Origin: Azolla caroliniana
Taxonomy: Eukaryota > Polypodiophyta
Length of the DNA stretch: 64,000 nt
Assembly: GCA_043228905.1 (NCBI GenBank)
Contig: JBHGNT010000013.1
Coordinates: 13,702,001-13,766,000 of the forward strand
Direction: 5' to 3'
Below, one piece after another: positions 19,085 to 28,429 of the stretch (position 1 is the first letter of the stretch; the number at the start of each line of letters is the position of its first letter). Position numbers and translations under genes: made by a program. The notes beneath the pieces are model-generated. The model made no database searches. It had not been told where the DNA came from and saw only the letters and a list, made by a program, of their open reading frames with translations.

Positions 19085-22000
19085 CTATCCCCCCTTTAAA
19101 ACGACGAGTTTCACGAGTCGTTTTGGATTGAGGACCCGGTTTCTCGGGATGTCGTCGATGGAAGTCTTCTAGAAGAGCACGAGCATTGGTCACATTCTCG
19201 ATCGGTTCCCAAGTACGCTCGCTGGGACTATATCCTAGCCAATCGACTAGATAGTAGAGCTTGTTGCGAACAATCTTGGAATCGAGGATGGCAGCGACCT
19301 CATACTCAGGTCCATCTTCGAGCTCGATAGGAGGTGGAGGTTGTATAGTACGTCCTGGGATAGTGCTCTCGTGATAGGGTTCGAGGAGAGAACTATGAAA
19401 CACCGGATGTATCCGAAGTTGCGGAGGTAGCTCGAGACAAAAAGCGACATCATTAATCTTCCCGATAATACGGAAAGGACCTAATCGCCGATAATCCAAC
19501 TTCTCACATGGGCGAGTAGTCTTGATGTGTCGTCGTAGCAGCCACACCCGATCTCCAATGTTAAAACTGGATGGAAGTCGATGACGATCTGCGTAGTCCT
19601 TGTGTGATTGTTGAGCTTGCTGGAGTTGAGTAGATAAATCCGCTTGTATCTTGCGTAACCGCTCCAAACGATCCTCCGCGCAAGGATTTGTGGACACTTC
19701 TGGGGTTTCAAGGACACACCACCGGGGATGATATCCCGTATAAGCGTAGAATGGCGTGACTTTAGTTGATGCGTGGATAGCGTTATTATAGGCAAATTCG
19801 GCGAACTGAAGAATATCTGCCCAGTCATTCTGATGATAGTTGAGAAAGCACCGCAGATACTGCTCCAGTGTTTGATTTGTTCGTTCGGCTTGACCGTCGG
19901 TTTGTGGGTGGTAGCCGGAGGAGAGGTTACAAGTGACCTTCAGCATTTTAAAAAGGTGCTTCCAGAATTTTGACACAAACTGGGGTCCACGATCGCTGAT
20001 GATATTATCAGGGAGTCCATGATGCCGACATACTTCCCGCATGACAATTTCGGCGGTGTCTTCACTAGATATTTCTTTAGTACATGGTAAGAAATGAGCC
20101 ATCTTCGTATATCGATCCACCACTGTGAGAATCGCACTGAATCCCTTAGAGACTGGAAGATCTGTAATGAAGTCAAGAGCAATGGATTGCCATGGCTTGC
20201 TTGGAATTGGTAATGGTTCTAATAAACCATATGGATGATGTCTTGGCATTTTCGCTCTGCAGCATGTATCGCAAGTCCGAACAAAATCTTCGACAAATTG
20301 TCGCATACGGGGCCACCAGAATGATCGTTGTACTAAATCTAATGTTTTAGTACTACCAAAATGTCCTGCTGTATATGTGTCATGGCAGTTTTGTACTACT
20401 CGAAGGCGGCAAGAACCATTAGGAACATACAAAAGTTCTTTAAAGAAGAGTAATCCATCACAGTATTTGAATTGCCGATAATCCGTACCTGGTGATTGCG
20501 ATTGTGAACATGACGCTCGAGAGGGGTCAATTTGTGCTAGTATAGCTTGGGCGAAAGCGTCAGTCTTCAAGTCCTTACGTATAGTATTGGTAATGTCGGA
20601 ATCCACGGGCATGTCAAAGACCTGTGCTGCTTGCAGTCGTGCTGGGCCCAAGATTACTTGCTTCTGGTTATCGAAAGCTGGCTCACCGGGACGTGGTGTT
20701 AGATACGAACGCCGTGATAATGCATCTGCCTTCCCTTGGTGCTTCCCCGGACGATATGTAATTTTGAAGTCGAAGCGTGTGAGGAAGTGGGCCCACCGAG
20801 CTTGACGTCGATTCAGTACACGAGCATCTTGAAAGTAGGCAAGGTTCTTGTGGTCACTGAATACAGTGACCTGATGAGGAGATCCCTCCAGGAAATGCCT
20901 CCATTGCATAAAAGAATCAACTATTGCTAATAGCTCTTTATCATGAATTTCGTAGTTGATTTCGGCGGCGTCAAACTTACGGGAGTGGAAAGCCACAGGA
21001 TGTAGCTTCTCGTCGTTACCCTGTTGTGACAGAATGCTCCCCAATGCGAAATCCGATGCGTCAGCTTCGATAATGAATGGTTTTTCCGGATCCACATGAC
21101 CTAAAATTGGAGCTGATGTAAACGCCTTCTTAAGACTCTCGAAAGCCATGTCCGTCTCTTTAGACCAAATGAATGATTGTCCCTTCCTGGTGAGCTGTGT
21201 GAGAGGCAGCACAATTTTTGAGTAATTTTGTATGAACTTCCGGTAGAAATTTGCAAAGCCTAGGAAGCATTGCACATCCCGCACCGAACGCGGAGTGTGC
21301 CATTCTATCACCGTTTTGACCTTGGCTGGGTCCATAGATATGCCTTCTGAGGAGATGACATAGCCGAGAAACTCCACTTGGTTGCACCCGAAACTACATT
21401 TCTCTAACTTTGCATACAGACCATGTTCTCGAAGTCGTTTTAGTACTAATAGTACATGAGAATCATGTTCTTCTTGGGTCTTTGAATAAACCAGTAGATC
21501 ATCCAAATAGATGATCAAAAAATCATCCAAGAGATCTCGAAATATATCATTCGCCATGTGCTGGAAGACTGCCGGCGCATTAGTAAGTCCGAACGGCATG
21601 ACCGTATACTCGAAGTGCCCATATCTGGTGCGAAACGCGGTCTTCCATTCATCTCCTGGTCGGATCCGTACGAGGTTATAGGCTCCTCGTAAGTCGATCT
21701 TCGTGAAGAACCTGGCACCGTTGATCCGTTCTAAAAGACTTGAGATAAGGGGAAGAGCATACCTATTTCTTACTGTGACCTTATTCAAGCCACGGTAATC
21801 TACAACGAGTCGAAGCGAGCCATCTTTTTTCTTGACGAAGAAAATGGGTGCGCCGGCCGGAGATTTCGAATGCCGAATGAAACCGTTCTCCAAATTCTCC
21901 TCTATATAGGCTCGAAGGACTTCTAGCTCGGTTGGTGACAAATTGTAGATCGGCCCCCATGGCGGCTCTTTTCCCGGTTGTAAGTCGATGGCGCAGTCGT

Positions 22001-22673
22001 ACGGCCGATGATGAGGAAGTGTGTTGGCTTGTACTTTATCGAACACATCAGCATACTGACGATACTTCTCGGGAAGTTGAACGGTGGACTCCTCTTTGGT
22101 GGTGCTGGAGGGTTGTACTGATATTGCAAAGAGAAACATTTCCTCCTTGCGCCCTTCCTCACGCAACTGACGTAGCGAAATGGTTGCAACCTTCTGGGTA
22201 GATCCTTGGGTTTGTCGCAACCGGATTTCCCTTGTCCTCCAATCTATGTCTGGGTCATGTAACTCGAACCATGGTAATCCTAAAACTATGGGATGTTCTG
22301 GAATACTAATAATATTAAATGATACTACACATGTTAAGTTATCTAGGACAATATTAACGGGTTCCGACTCTTCTATGATATTACCAGAAGCAATGGGACG
22401 ACCATCAATGACTACTACTGAGGCTGGACATGGGAGCTTTCTGAGAGATATCTGATGAGCTCGGGCAAAATTCCTATCCATGAAGCAAGAATTAGCTCCG
22501 GAATCTAGAAGGGCTAAGGTATGTACTGGAGGGGTACTTTTAGTACTAACTGCTACTTGGGCTACGAACACATCACTAACTTGCTTAGAGGAAATGGAAC
22601 CACTAATGGGCTGCACAGATCTAGGGCTGTCCAACCAAACGGCTCCTATTTTGGCTGGACTTAGTCGTTTAAC
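19077..22673 (-). CDS. Chr1 pol: protease, RT, RNase H, integrase, chromodomain
   Basis: About 1190 residues. Order: aspartic protease LALLDSGANSCFMD near residue 43, RT with IIYLDDLLVYS near 385, RNase H EADASDFALGSIL near 525, integrase zinc finger and DDE core (LDFITDLPVSKG ... DRGPQFVSKFW ... DGQAERTNQT), and a C-terminal chromodomain at about 1111-1160 (YYLVDWLGYSPSERTWEP), which in this class reads methylated histone H3 to guide integration. The frame is -1 to gag and has no early ATG (a TTG at 22634 is the first start-like codon), so expression most likely needs the frameshift at 22667-22673. It ends in the 3' LTR. Resembles Tf1/sushi chromoviruses rather than plant Tekay or CRM. Confidence 0.9.
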   Translation of the reverse strand, partial: VKRLSPAKIGAVWLDSPRSVQPISGSISSKQVSDVFVAQVAVSTKSTPPVHTLALLDSGANSCFMDRNFARAHQISLRKLPCPASVVVIDGRPIASGNIIEESEPVNIVLDNLTCVVSFNIISIPEHPIVLGLPWFELHDPDIDWRTREIRLRQTQGSTQKVATISLRQLREEGRKEEMFLFAISVQPSSTTKEESTVQLPEKYRQYADVFDKVQANTLPHHRPYDCAIDLQPGKEPPWGPIYNLSPTELEVLRAYIEENLENGFIRHSKSPAGAPIFFVKKKDGSLRLVVDYRGLNKVTVRNRYALPLISSLLERINGARFFTKIDLRGAYNLVRIRPGDEWKTAFRTRYGHFEYTVMPFGLTNAPAVFQHMANDIFRDLLDDFLIIYLDDLLVYSKTQEEHDSHVLLVLKRLREHGLYAKLEKCSFGCNQVEFLGYVISSEGISMDPAKVKTVIEWHTPRSVRDVQCFLGFANFYRKFIQNYSKIVLPLTQLTRKGQSFIWSKETDMAFESLKKAFTSAPILGHVDPEKPFIIEADASDFALGSILSQQGNDEKLHPVAFHSRKFDAAEINYEIHDKELLAIVDSFMQWRHFLEGSPHQVTVFSDHKNLAYFQDARVLNRRQARWAHFLTRFDFKITYRPGKHQGKADALSRRSYLTPRPGEPAFDNQKQVILGPARLQAAQVFDMPVDSDITNTIRKDLKTDAFAQAILAQIDPSRASCSQSQSPGTDYRQFKYCDGLLFFKELLYVPNGSCRLRVVQNCHDTYTAGHFGSTKTLDLVQRSFWWPRMRQFVEDFVRTCDTCCRAKMPRHHPYGLLEPLPIPSKPWQSIALDFITDLPVSKGFSAILTVVDRYTKMAHFLPCTKEISSEDTAEIVMREVCRHHGLPDNIISDRGPQFVSKFWKHLFKMLKVTCNLSSGYHPQTDGQAERTNQTLEQYLRCFLNYHQNDWADILQFAEFAYNNAIHASTKVTPFYAYTGYHPRWCVLETPEVSTNPCAEDRLERLRKIQADLSTQLQQAQQSHKDYADRHRLPSSFNIGDRVWLLRRHIKTTRPCEKLDYRRLGPFRIIGKINDVAFCLELPPQLRIHPVFHSSLLEPYHESTIPGRTIQPPPPIELEDGPEYEVAAILDSKIVRNKLYYLVDWLGYSPSERTWEPIENVTNARALLEDFHRRHPEKPGPQSKTTRETRRFKGGIVS
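19085..19100 (-). other. Chr1 polypurine tract (minus strand)
   Basis: Minus-strand TTTAAAGGGGGGATAG directly before the 3' LTR; a similar tract borders Chr2 at 53367-53383. Confidence 0.85.
22641..22673 (-). promoter_or_regulatory. -1 ribosomal frameshift cassette of Chr1
   Basis: On the minus strand GTTAAAC (22667-22673) is read G TTA AAC in the gag frame. A 6-base spacer (GACTAA) follows, then the stem GTCCAGCCAAA with a 10-base loop and TTTGGTTGGAC (one G-U pair; the 3' arm continues to about 22629). The -1 frame continues into pol. Chr2 keeps heptamer, spacing and stem at 63163-63169 and downstream. Confidence 0.75.
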
Positions 22674-23830
22674 TCTTCTTCTAATTGGCTAAGGACATCA
22701 AATTTGTTTGCGAGATTCGGACTATTAGTACTATTAGGACTATTATGACTATGAGGATTATCAGAGATTCCTACTGAAATAGACTCGGGTTTAGTATAGT
22801 CAGAACTAACAATGACTTGGTTTACCTGCCTTCTTGGTCTATGGGGACAGTTTATCGCGATATGCCCTGGTCCACCGCAATAAAGGCATAATCGGTTTGT
22901 TCGGCGTCGTTGCTTTTCCTCCTCCGATAGCGGCCCACGACGACGTGTAGTGTCAATTTCCATTGGAGTTGTAGTACTTACTGGAGGCGCATTATGTGAC
23001 TCCCTTTGAAAATGTTTCGCTACCACTGAGGCATAGGTAGGCTCGGATCTTGCCCTCGGCATCTGAAATTGTCGTTCCGAACGTCGCTCGAAGAGGCGGT
23101 TGTCACATCTGACCGCTCGACTGATTGCTTCTGTTAATGATTTTGGCTCTTCAGGGAAAGTCAAGAGTAAATCCTTGACATCGTTGCGTAGACCATAGCG
23201 GAACTGCTCCATCAATGCTTGATCATCCCAGGGGATATCGGCGGCGAGTAGGCGGAAATCTGCAGCATATGCGGAGGCTGGACGGTCACCTTGGCGTAAT
23301 CGCCGGATTTTGTTGATTGCAGTTCTTATGCTGTCAGTATCTCCAAAACATGCTTTAAACTCACTTATGAATTCTTCAAAATTATTTAGTACTGGAGATT
23401 CCTTTTCTAGTAGCGGAGCGAACCATGCTAATGCTGAGCCATTTAACAACGTGCCTACTAAACCCACTCGTGATGCATCGGTGGGATATCGGGACGGATG
23501 CATTTGAATAACTAACCGTACCTGGTTAAGAAACCCTCTAAACTGCGATCGCGTTCCATCGAACTTCGTGGGAAGGCCAATCTTGGGTTCTTTATGAATC
23601 CCTTGTGCTCCGTGCCCTTGTTGTTGCATTGCTACGATGGTTGCTTCGAGTTGTTGCACGCGTAACGCAAGTTCCCCATGCTGTTGTTGCGTTTGCTGCT
23701 TTTCTAAGGAAATTTGCTGAAGATCCCCCAACAAGCGTTGATTTTCTTGTTCCAAAGCATGAAACTTCTCTTTCAAGCATTGAAATTCCGAGAAAACGGA
23801 TTGATACTCTTCAGCGCTAACGGTGGCCAT
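22661..23830 (-). CDS. Chr1 gag
   Basis: 389 residues from the ATG at 23830. The N-terminus (about residues 5-75) is a heptad-rich coiled coil (LEQENQRLLGDLQQ). The capsid-like domain follows (FRGFLNQVRLVIQMHP, LRQGDRPASAYAADFRLLA), which by recall resembles sushi-class gag and the mammalian PEG10 family. CCHC zinc knuckle CLYCGGPGHIAINC lies at about residue 315. It ends ELND with TAA at 22661-22663, just after the slippery GTTAAAC in pol overlap. Two thirds of it is paralleled by Chr2 gag. Confidence 0.9.
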   Translation of the reverse strand: MATVSAEEYQSVFSEFQCLKEKFHALEQENQRLLGDLQQISLEKQQTQQQHGELALRVQQLEATIVAMQQQGHGAQGIHKEPKIGLPTKFDGTRSQFRGFLNQVRLVIQMHPSRYPTDASRVGLVGTLLNGSALAWFAPLLEKESPVLNNFEEFISEFKACFGDTDSIRTAINKIRRLRQGDRPASAYAADFRLLAADIPWDDQALMEQFRYGLRNDVKDLLLTFPEEPKSLTEAISRAVRCDNRLFERRSERQFQMPRARSEPTYASVVAKHFQRESHNAPPVSTTTPMEIDTTRRRGPLSEEEKQRRRTNRLCLYCGGPGHIAINCPHRPRRQVNQVIVSSDYTKPESISVGISDNPHSHNSPNSTNSPNLANKFDVLSQLEEELND

Positions 23831-23918
23831 GGGATGAAGGAAAAGGGAAATAAGAGACTAGTAGGGAAGGAGGGAGACAGAAGGAAGAGGGAGACTAGTA
23901 GGGGAAATCGGTTCAAAC
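23831..23918 (-). other. Chr1 leader with self-priming primer site
   Basis: The leader between 5' LTR and gag starts, on the minus strand, GTTTGAACCGATTTCCCC (23918-23901). No TGGTATCAGAGC-type tRNA site is present. Twelve bases, TTGAACCGATTT (plus-strand 23905-23916), are exactly complementary to AAATCGGTTCAA in the LTR RNA (24157-24168), close to the expected mRNA start. This matches Tf1-type self-priming. Confidence 0.65.
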
Positions 23919-24051
23919 TGTCAGGAACTCTATTAAGGCAGAGAAGGAATTAGTACTAAAAGAAGGATTAGTACTATTGTTGGGGAATAGTACTAAGACA
24001 GAGAAGGATTAGTACTATGAGAGGTGTCGAACTTTGAGAGAAGGAATGAGT

Positions 24052-24087
<36 letters not shown>

Positions 24088-24377
24088 TGATGCGAAAGAT
24101 ATATGTATTATATGACGGAAGATATACAACAGTAGTTAGAAGGCTTAAGACTGGCGTTGAACCGATTTGGTTCGAACTAATGCCTTGTGCCTCCTTTTAT
24201 AGTGTCTTCAGGAATACTCCTGAAGTTTCTAGAATGTTCCAGAGAAATCTGGAATATACATCAATTTCCCAATAAAACCTAAATGAAAATAATATCTTTC
24301 AAATTACAATTCATAACCTAATGGTAAAGTCTCGACCCGTGTAACAAAAGGTTATGGGTTCGAGTCTAGTTATGACA
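23919..24377 (-). repeat. Chr1 5' LTR
   Basis: 459 bp, 12 bases longer than the 3' copy because of an AG run (24055-24082). Contains TATAAAA (minus strand; plus 24195-24201) and the tRNA-like module at 24311-24377. Confidence 0.95.
24195..24201 (-). promoter_or_regulatory. Chr1 5' LTR TATA box
   Basis: Minus-strand TATAAAA in CACTATAAAAGGAGGC; a start about 30 bases on would fall near 24171, just before the primer-complementary bases. Confidence 0.7.
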
Positions 24378-24382
24378 GTTTC
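24378..24382 (+). repeat. Target-site duplication of Chr1, right copy (GTTTC)
   Basis: Matches 18633-18637. Confidence 0.95.
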
Positions 24383-26517
24383 TGGGTGCGTGTGCATTCT
24401 ATCACATATGGATTCCGCACTATGCACATATAGCGGACCCGCTCTATCACTTGTTGCGGAAAGGTAAGAAATTCGAGTGGAAACCGGAACACACTAAAGC
24501 CATGAGGAAGCTCAAGAAGACACTATGGAGGGCGGAATCACTTAAGAAGCCAAGCTACGAGCGGCCAATCATAGTAACGGTTGATACAAGTCCAACCGGT
24601 ATCGGGTGGGTCATCAATCAAGCCGACTCGGATGGTTCGCGGTATCCGATCCGATTTGGAGCAAAGGTCCTCAACGAAAGGCAACGCGGATATGCACAAG
24701 TCAAAAGAGAATTGTGGGGAGTCGTGTCGGCGATAAAATCGGATCGGGATTATTTGATCGGAGCTGAAGTGGTGATCGAGACGGATTGTCTTCCGATACT
24801 CGGGATGATGCGGTGTTGTACGATACCGGATGTGGCTATGCTAAGGTGGATTGCATATGTCAAGTCACTTAATCCGGAGGTTCGACACATCTCGGGGAAG
24901 GACAACGCGGTAGCGGACATGTTATCGAGGGCGCGGTTTGAAGACGACATAACCGAATCAGATAATGAAGAAGTTTCCGAAGACTACTTCGCGTCAGAAC
25001 ACATATGCCGAGTGAACGTGATCCGAGAATTCCGGGAAGAAGAATACGAGGGGGAAACCTTGATGATCGGGAAGATGCTACAAGAGGTCGAGGATTCAAC
25101 CAATGATAAAGAAAGGAGAGCCGAGATCCGAAGGAAGAAGAGACAAGTCCAAAAGTTCTTCTTGGAAAACGGTTTAATATGGAGGACGCCGAAAAGACCG
25201 GATGGGATACCACTTCGAGTAGTCGGGACGAAAGAGCAACGAAACCGGATAATGTCCGAGTTCCACGAATCCGATTGGGCTGGACATCGAGGAACATGGG
25301 CAACTTTTGTGAAAATCAAGCAAAGATATTGGTGGAAGAACATGTATAAAGATGTCGCGGAGTTCACAGAAAGCTGCGAGAAATGTCAAGTCTACTCCGG
25401 GGTCCGACACCGAGATGAGCTGCATCCGACATTCTCACCGACAATCAACTTCAAGTGGATGGTCGACATTGTAGCTATGCCGACCGGGATTGGACAAAAG
25501 AAATACTTGGTGTTAGCTCGAGAAGATCTCACAAACCAAGTTGAAGGTCGAGCGCTTCGGAGGAAAACGTGTGCCGCGGTGTGCCAATTTCTTTTGGAAG
25601 AAGTGTTTTGTAGGTACGGCTGCGTAGGACAAGTGATTGCGGACCGGGGAGAACTCGACTCGGACAAAGCTAGGGGATTCTTCGCCAAACATGGAGTTCG
25701 GTTAACGTTGACAACGGCCTACAATCCGGAGGCCAACGGGAAGATCGAACGAGGACATAGTCCGATCGTGAAAGCACTTGCGAAGGCATGCGACGGAAGG
25801 GTGAAGGATTGGCCACAAATGCTTCCGTATGCACTATGGGCGGATCGGACGACGCATAGCTCCGTGACCGGTTACATGCCGGCAGAACTCATGACCGGAC
25901 AAGCACCGGTAATGCCAACGGAAACCGCAATCGCGACATGGACAATACTACCGTGGAAGGAAGAGATGAGCCGGGAAGAACTACTAGCGGTACGGATACG
26001 ACAACTGGAGGGAAGACCGAAAGATGTAGCGGAAGCGTCACGCCGACAACAAGAAGCACGGTTCCGGAACAAAAGCCGGTTCGACACAAAGCACCGACTA
26101 CGACCGAGGAGGATTGAAGAAGGAGATTGGGTGATCGTCTATGATAGTAGCTTGGACCATCAACATACAACGATGCGGAAATTCGCGAAAAGGTGGTTCG
26201 GGCCGTACGAGGTTCGGAAGGTCTTCGACAATGGGACGTACCGACTGTCCGAGTTGGATGGAACAATACTACGAGTACCTATAGCCGGGAAGCGGACCGA
26301 CGACAAACCTTATGTGATCCAAGTCGAGGCCGACAACGAGGAGCAATCGGACGAAGACCACAATGATGCGGGAAGCGAAGAAAGTGGATTGCAACTCATA
26401 GTTGACATAAGGGGAGAATCGGAGGAAGCTTCGGATGAAGACGGATACGAAGAATCAAGAACTTCGGCACATACCGGAGGATGTGCGGGTTTGGAGGGGG
26501 CGAGTGTCGTAGTGTAG
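24383..26517 (+). CDS. GypF1 pol, second part (RNase H and integrase)
   Basis: Continuation of the RT frame after the Chr1 insertion; together 1148 residues from the ATG at 17326. RNase H has VTVDTSPTGIGWVI (24580), then E and D residues in VVIETDCLPIL and GKDNAVADMLSRA. The integrase zinc finger HESDWAGHRGTW ... CEKCQ is followed by catalytic D (WMVDIVAMPTG), D (VIADRGELDSDKARG) and E (EANGKIERGH). The C-terminal part has a GPYEV/GTYRLSELDG element and an acidic tail. No chromodomain. The stop (26515-26517) lies in the 3' LTR. By recall this integrase layout is like fungal gypsy elements. Confidence 0.88.
26489..26504 (+). other. GypF1 polypurine tract
   Basis: GTTTGGAGGGGGCGAG directly before the 3' LTR. 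Confidence 0.8.
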
Positions 26518-27311
26518 GTTGCACACTATGTGGAAATTATATTTTTGTCCCTCCGGATAAAGAATGGAGTGCTCGGTGAGAACCGGAAGAAAACGGCATA
26601 CCGGCAAGGAGGAAAACGGCATACCGGCAAGGAAGAAAACGGCATACCGGCAAGGAAGAGCCGGATAAAGAGACATAAATGTAAAAAAAAAGGAAACACT
26701 CACTACTGCGCAGGGCGTGATTCGAACTCTGCACCTCCACGTTGACAAACCCCAACCTTACCTTTACATTAAATTATCTTAAGTGTTTTAAATATAGATT
26801 TAATATGTATAAGACCTTTATTTATGCATACCTTTATTAAAAGGTAAATCGTGTATTTCTTTAATATATGAAAAAGAAAAAAAAACACGAGACACTAAAA
26901 ATAACTCATGCACATCTAGCGTGCATGAGCCCTATACTTAGGAAATAAAAAAGCATCACATGCACATTTAGTGGACATGAACACTTTTTGTAAAAAGCAT
27001 GTAGCTATGCTTAGTCTCTCCCATCACTATATAAGGATGGGGAGCACATTGTAGTTGTTGTTGATTATTTGGATTACGTATTAATCAATACAAAAATTAT
27101 TCGTGGGATTCACGATTTATACATCTACTTCTCTCTTAACACCCTAAGTACCAATTAATATAGTATACTCGTGTGATTCACGAGTTTCTTATCTTTCTCT
27201 TTGCTATTTACTCTTAATTAATCTCTATCTCACGAACTTCTTTCTCCTAGTCCAAGACCTCTGTGGTTCCCACCCGACTCACGCAACGATCCGGAGCCGA
27301 AAGGCACGACA
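26505..27311 (+). repeat. GypF1 3' LTR
   Basis: 807 bp; the only difference I see from the 5' LTR is in an A-run near 26685-26692. Contains the antisense tRNA-like module with B-box at 26719-26728. Confidence 0.95.
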
Positions 27312-27845
27312 GCGCGCCTCGTCCCTCTCGGTCGGCATGTTTGCTCAATAGGCCCATCTCAGCACTCACGTTGCTATGACTCCGGCGCTTGCCGATCCGT
27401 CGGTTCTCCCACGATGGCATCGACTTCCGCTGTGTCCGTGTCCCCTTGGCCTTCAGTCGATCCGACTCATCCGGATCCATCTATTGATCCGAGTCAGCTG
27501 TCTCCGACTCGTTCTAGCTCTTGTCCGATTCGACTTCCGGCTTCAGGCCTCTCACCACATCGGACCATTTCCGAGTCTTGGCCTTCTCCATGCTTCCCTC
27601 AGCTTCTTCAGCCGGTGAACCGAAATCGAATTCTTCATTCGACTGCGCATCATGGTCAGTACCGTCGTGATGACCTCCGCACAGCATACACTTCTCTTCC
27701 TGAGTGCACAACTCTTCTTCACATCCGCTTGCTCCGACCTGTTCGGATGTGTCGACTTCCTTCGTCGACTCGGCTTCCTTCATCTTCTTGTCTCCTCTTC
27801 TTCCGGCTCTCCTCTTACCGACGGGTTCAACAATTTTTTGGCCTT
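27312..27845 (-). pseudogene. Cop5 polyprotein, C-terminal extension (middle segment)
   Basis: Segment of the Cop5 frame between its two gypsy inserts. Together with 37304-37391 and 14151-14302 it encodes about 257 codons after the last RNase H motif, of which the first 20 or so are the usual copia end (DVPHLRGRS). The rest has no counterpart in Cop1 or Cop6, whose tails are about 40 residues. Visible traits: a basic stretch KRRAGRRGDKKMKEAES, a Cys/His cluster CMLCGGHHDGTDHD (27689-27730), an acidic part, then RKWSDVVRGL. Two TAG codons (27514-27516 and about 27481-27483) interrupt it. I do not recognise it; it may be a captured host segment. Confidence 0.6.
27841..27845 (+). repeat. Target-site duplication of Ota1, left copy (GCCTT)
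   Basis: GCCTT before Ota1, repeated at 37299-37303. Confidence 0.95.
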
Positions 27846-28370
27846 TGTTACCCGGACCCGGACAGTCAGTTTTACCGAACAAGTGGGAAAGCGTCGAAAA
27901 CAGAGTCGGTTCGGATCGACTGTTCGGATCAATGACTCAGCAGTAAACGAAGAGAGCGTCGAAAACAGAGTCGGTTCGGATCGACTGTTCGGATCAATGA
28001 CTCAGCAGTAAACGAAGAGAACTAAGTTAGTTAGATAATTTTGTAAATCTTGATAGTAAGTAGGAATAGTTCTTGATGAGAAAAGACCTTTGGTATACGG
28101 TCTATAAAAGGGAACCGAAGGCATTGTAAGAAAGGTCGTTTTATTTAGTAATATAAGTTTAAGTTAGGAATATCTTGTACGGATTCTGTGTTCCTTCTAT
28201 TGTCTATGATCTTAAGTGCAAGCTTCCTAATTTATAACTAAGTAACGATCACGGTAATTACCGATTAATATAGTATAATTCCGTTCGTAAAACACAATTC
28301 CTTGTTAGAACGTTGAGTAGCGACGTTCACTCTTCTGTATCGGTAGTAGTTAGTAATTAGCCGATTAACA
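27846..28370 (+). repeat. Ota1 5' LTR with internal 65-bp duplication
   Basis: 525 bp, TGTTACCCGG...CGATTAACA. The unit starting GCGTCGAAAACAGAGTCGG occurs at 27891 and again at 27956 (period 65), but once in the 3' LTR; this and a 3-base difference near the TATA box account for the length difference. Confidence 0.95.
28101..28109 (+). promoter_or_regulatory. Ota1 LTR TATA box
   Basis: CTATAAAAG within GGTCTATAAAAGGGAACC. Confidence 0.75.
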
Positions 28371-28381
28371 CAGAAGAATTT

Positions 28382-28399
28382 TGGCACGCCCGGTTACAT
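28382..28399 (+). other. Candidate primer-binding site of Ota1
   Basis: TGGCACGCCCGGTTACAT begins with the expected TGG, 11 bases after the LTR. It is not the Met site; the tRNA is not identified. Confidence 0.45.
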
Positions 28400-28429
28400 C
28401 TGCAATTAAGCAGAGAACAATTCGAATGG

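Larger units (their letters stand above)
18638..24377 (-). mobile_element. Chr1: complete Tf1/sushi-like chromovirus on the minus strand
   Basis: 5740 bp, LTRs of 447 bp (left, 3') and 459 bp (right, 5') that differ mainly by an AG-run length, target duplication GTTTC. Two overlapping reading frames, gag and pol, the latter ending in a chromodomain. No premature stop. Signals: TATA box in the 5' LTR, a self-complementary primer site, a -1 frameshift cassette and a purine tract. Inserted antisense in the RT of GypF1. Confidence 0.95.
14307..27311 (+). mobile_element. GypF1: Ty3/gypsy element with FLDD reverse transcriptase, carrying Chr1
   Basis: Two 807-bp LTRs (TGTCG...CGACA) that differ at one position by eye, primer site, gag-protease ORF, pol ORF in the -1 frame, purine tract. 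Without Chr1 it is about 7.3 kb and shows no premature stop, so it is the best candidate for an active element. RT motifs DLYSGYDQFQLA and MPFLDD, and protease DHG, set it apart from common plant gypsy clades. Four-base target duplication. Confidence 0.93.

Noticed and set aside
27414-27935. Plus-strand frame rich in Ser/Pro
   Set aside because: Antisense shadow of the Cop5 C-terminal extension; it runs into the Ota1 LTR.
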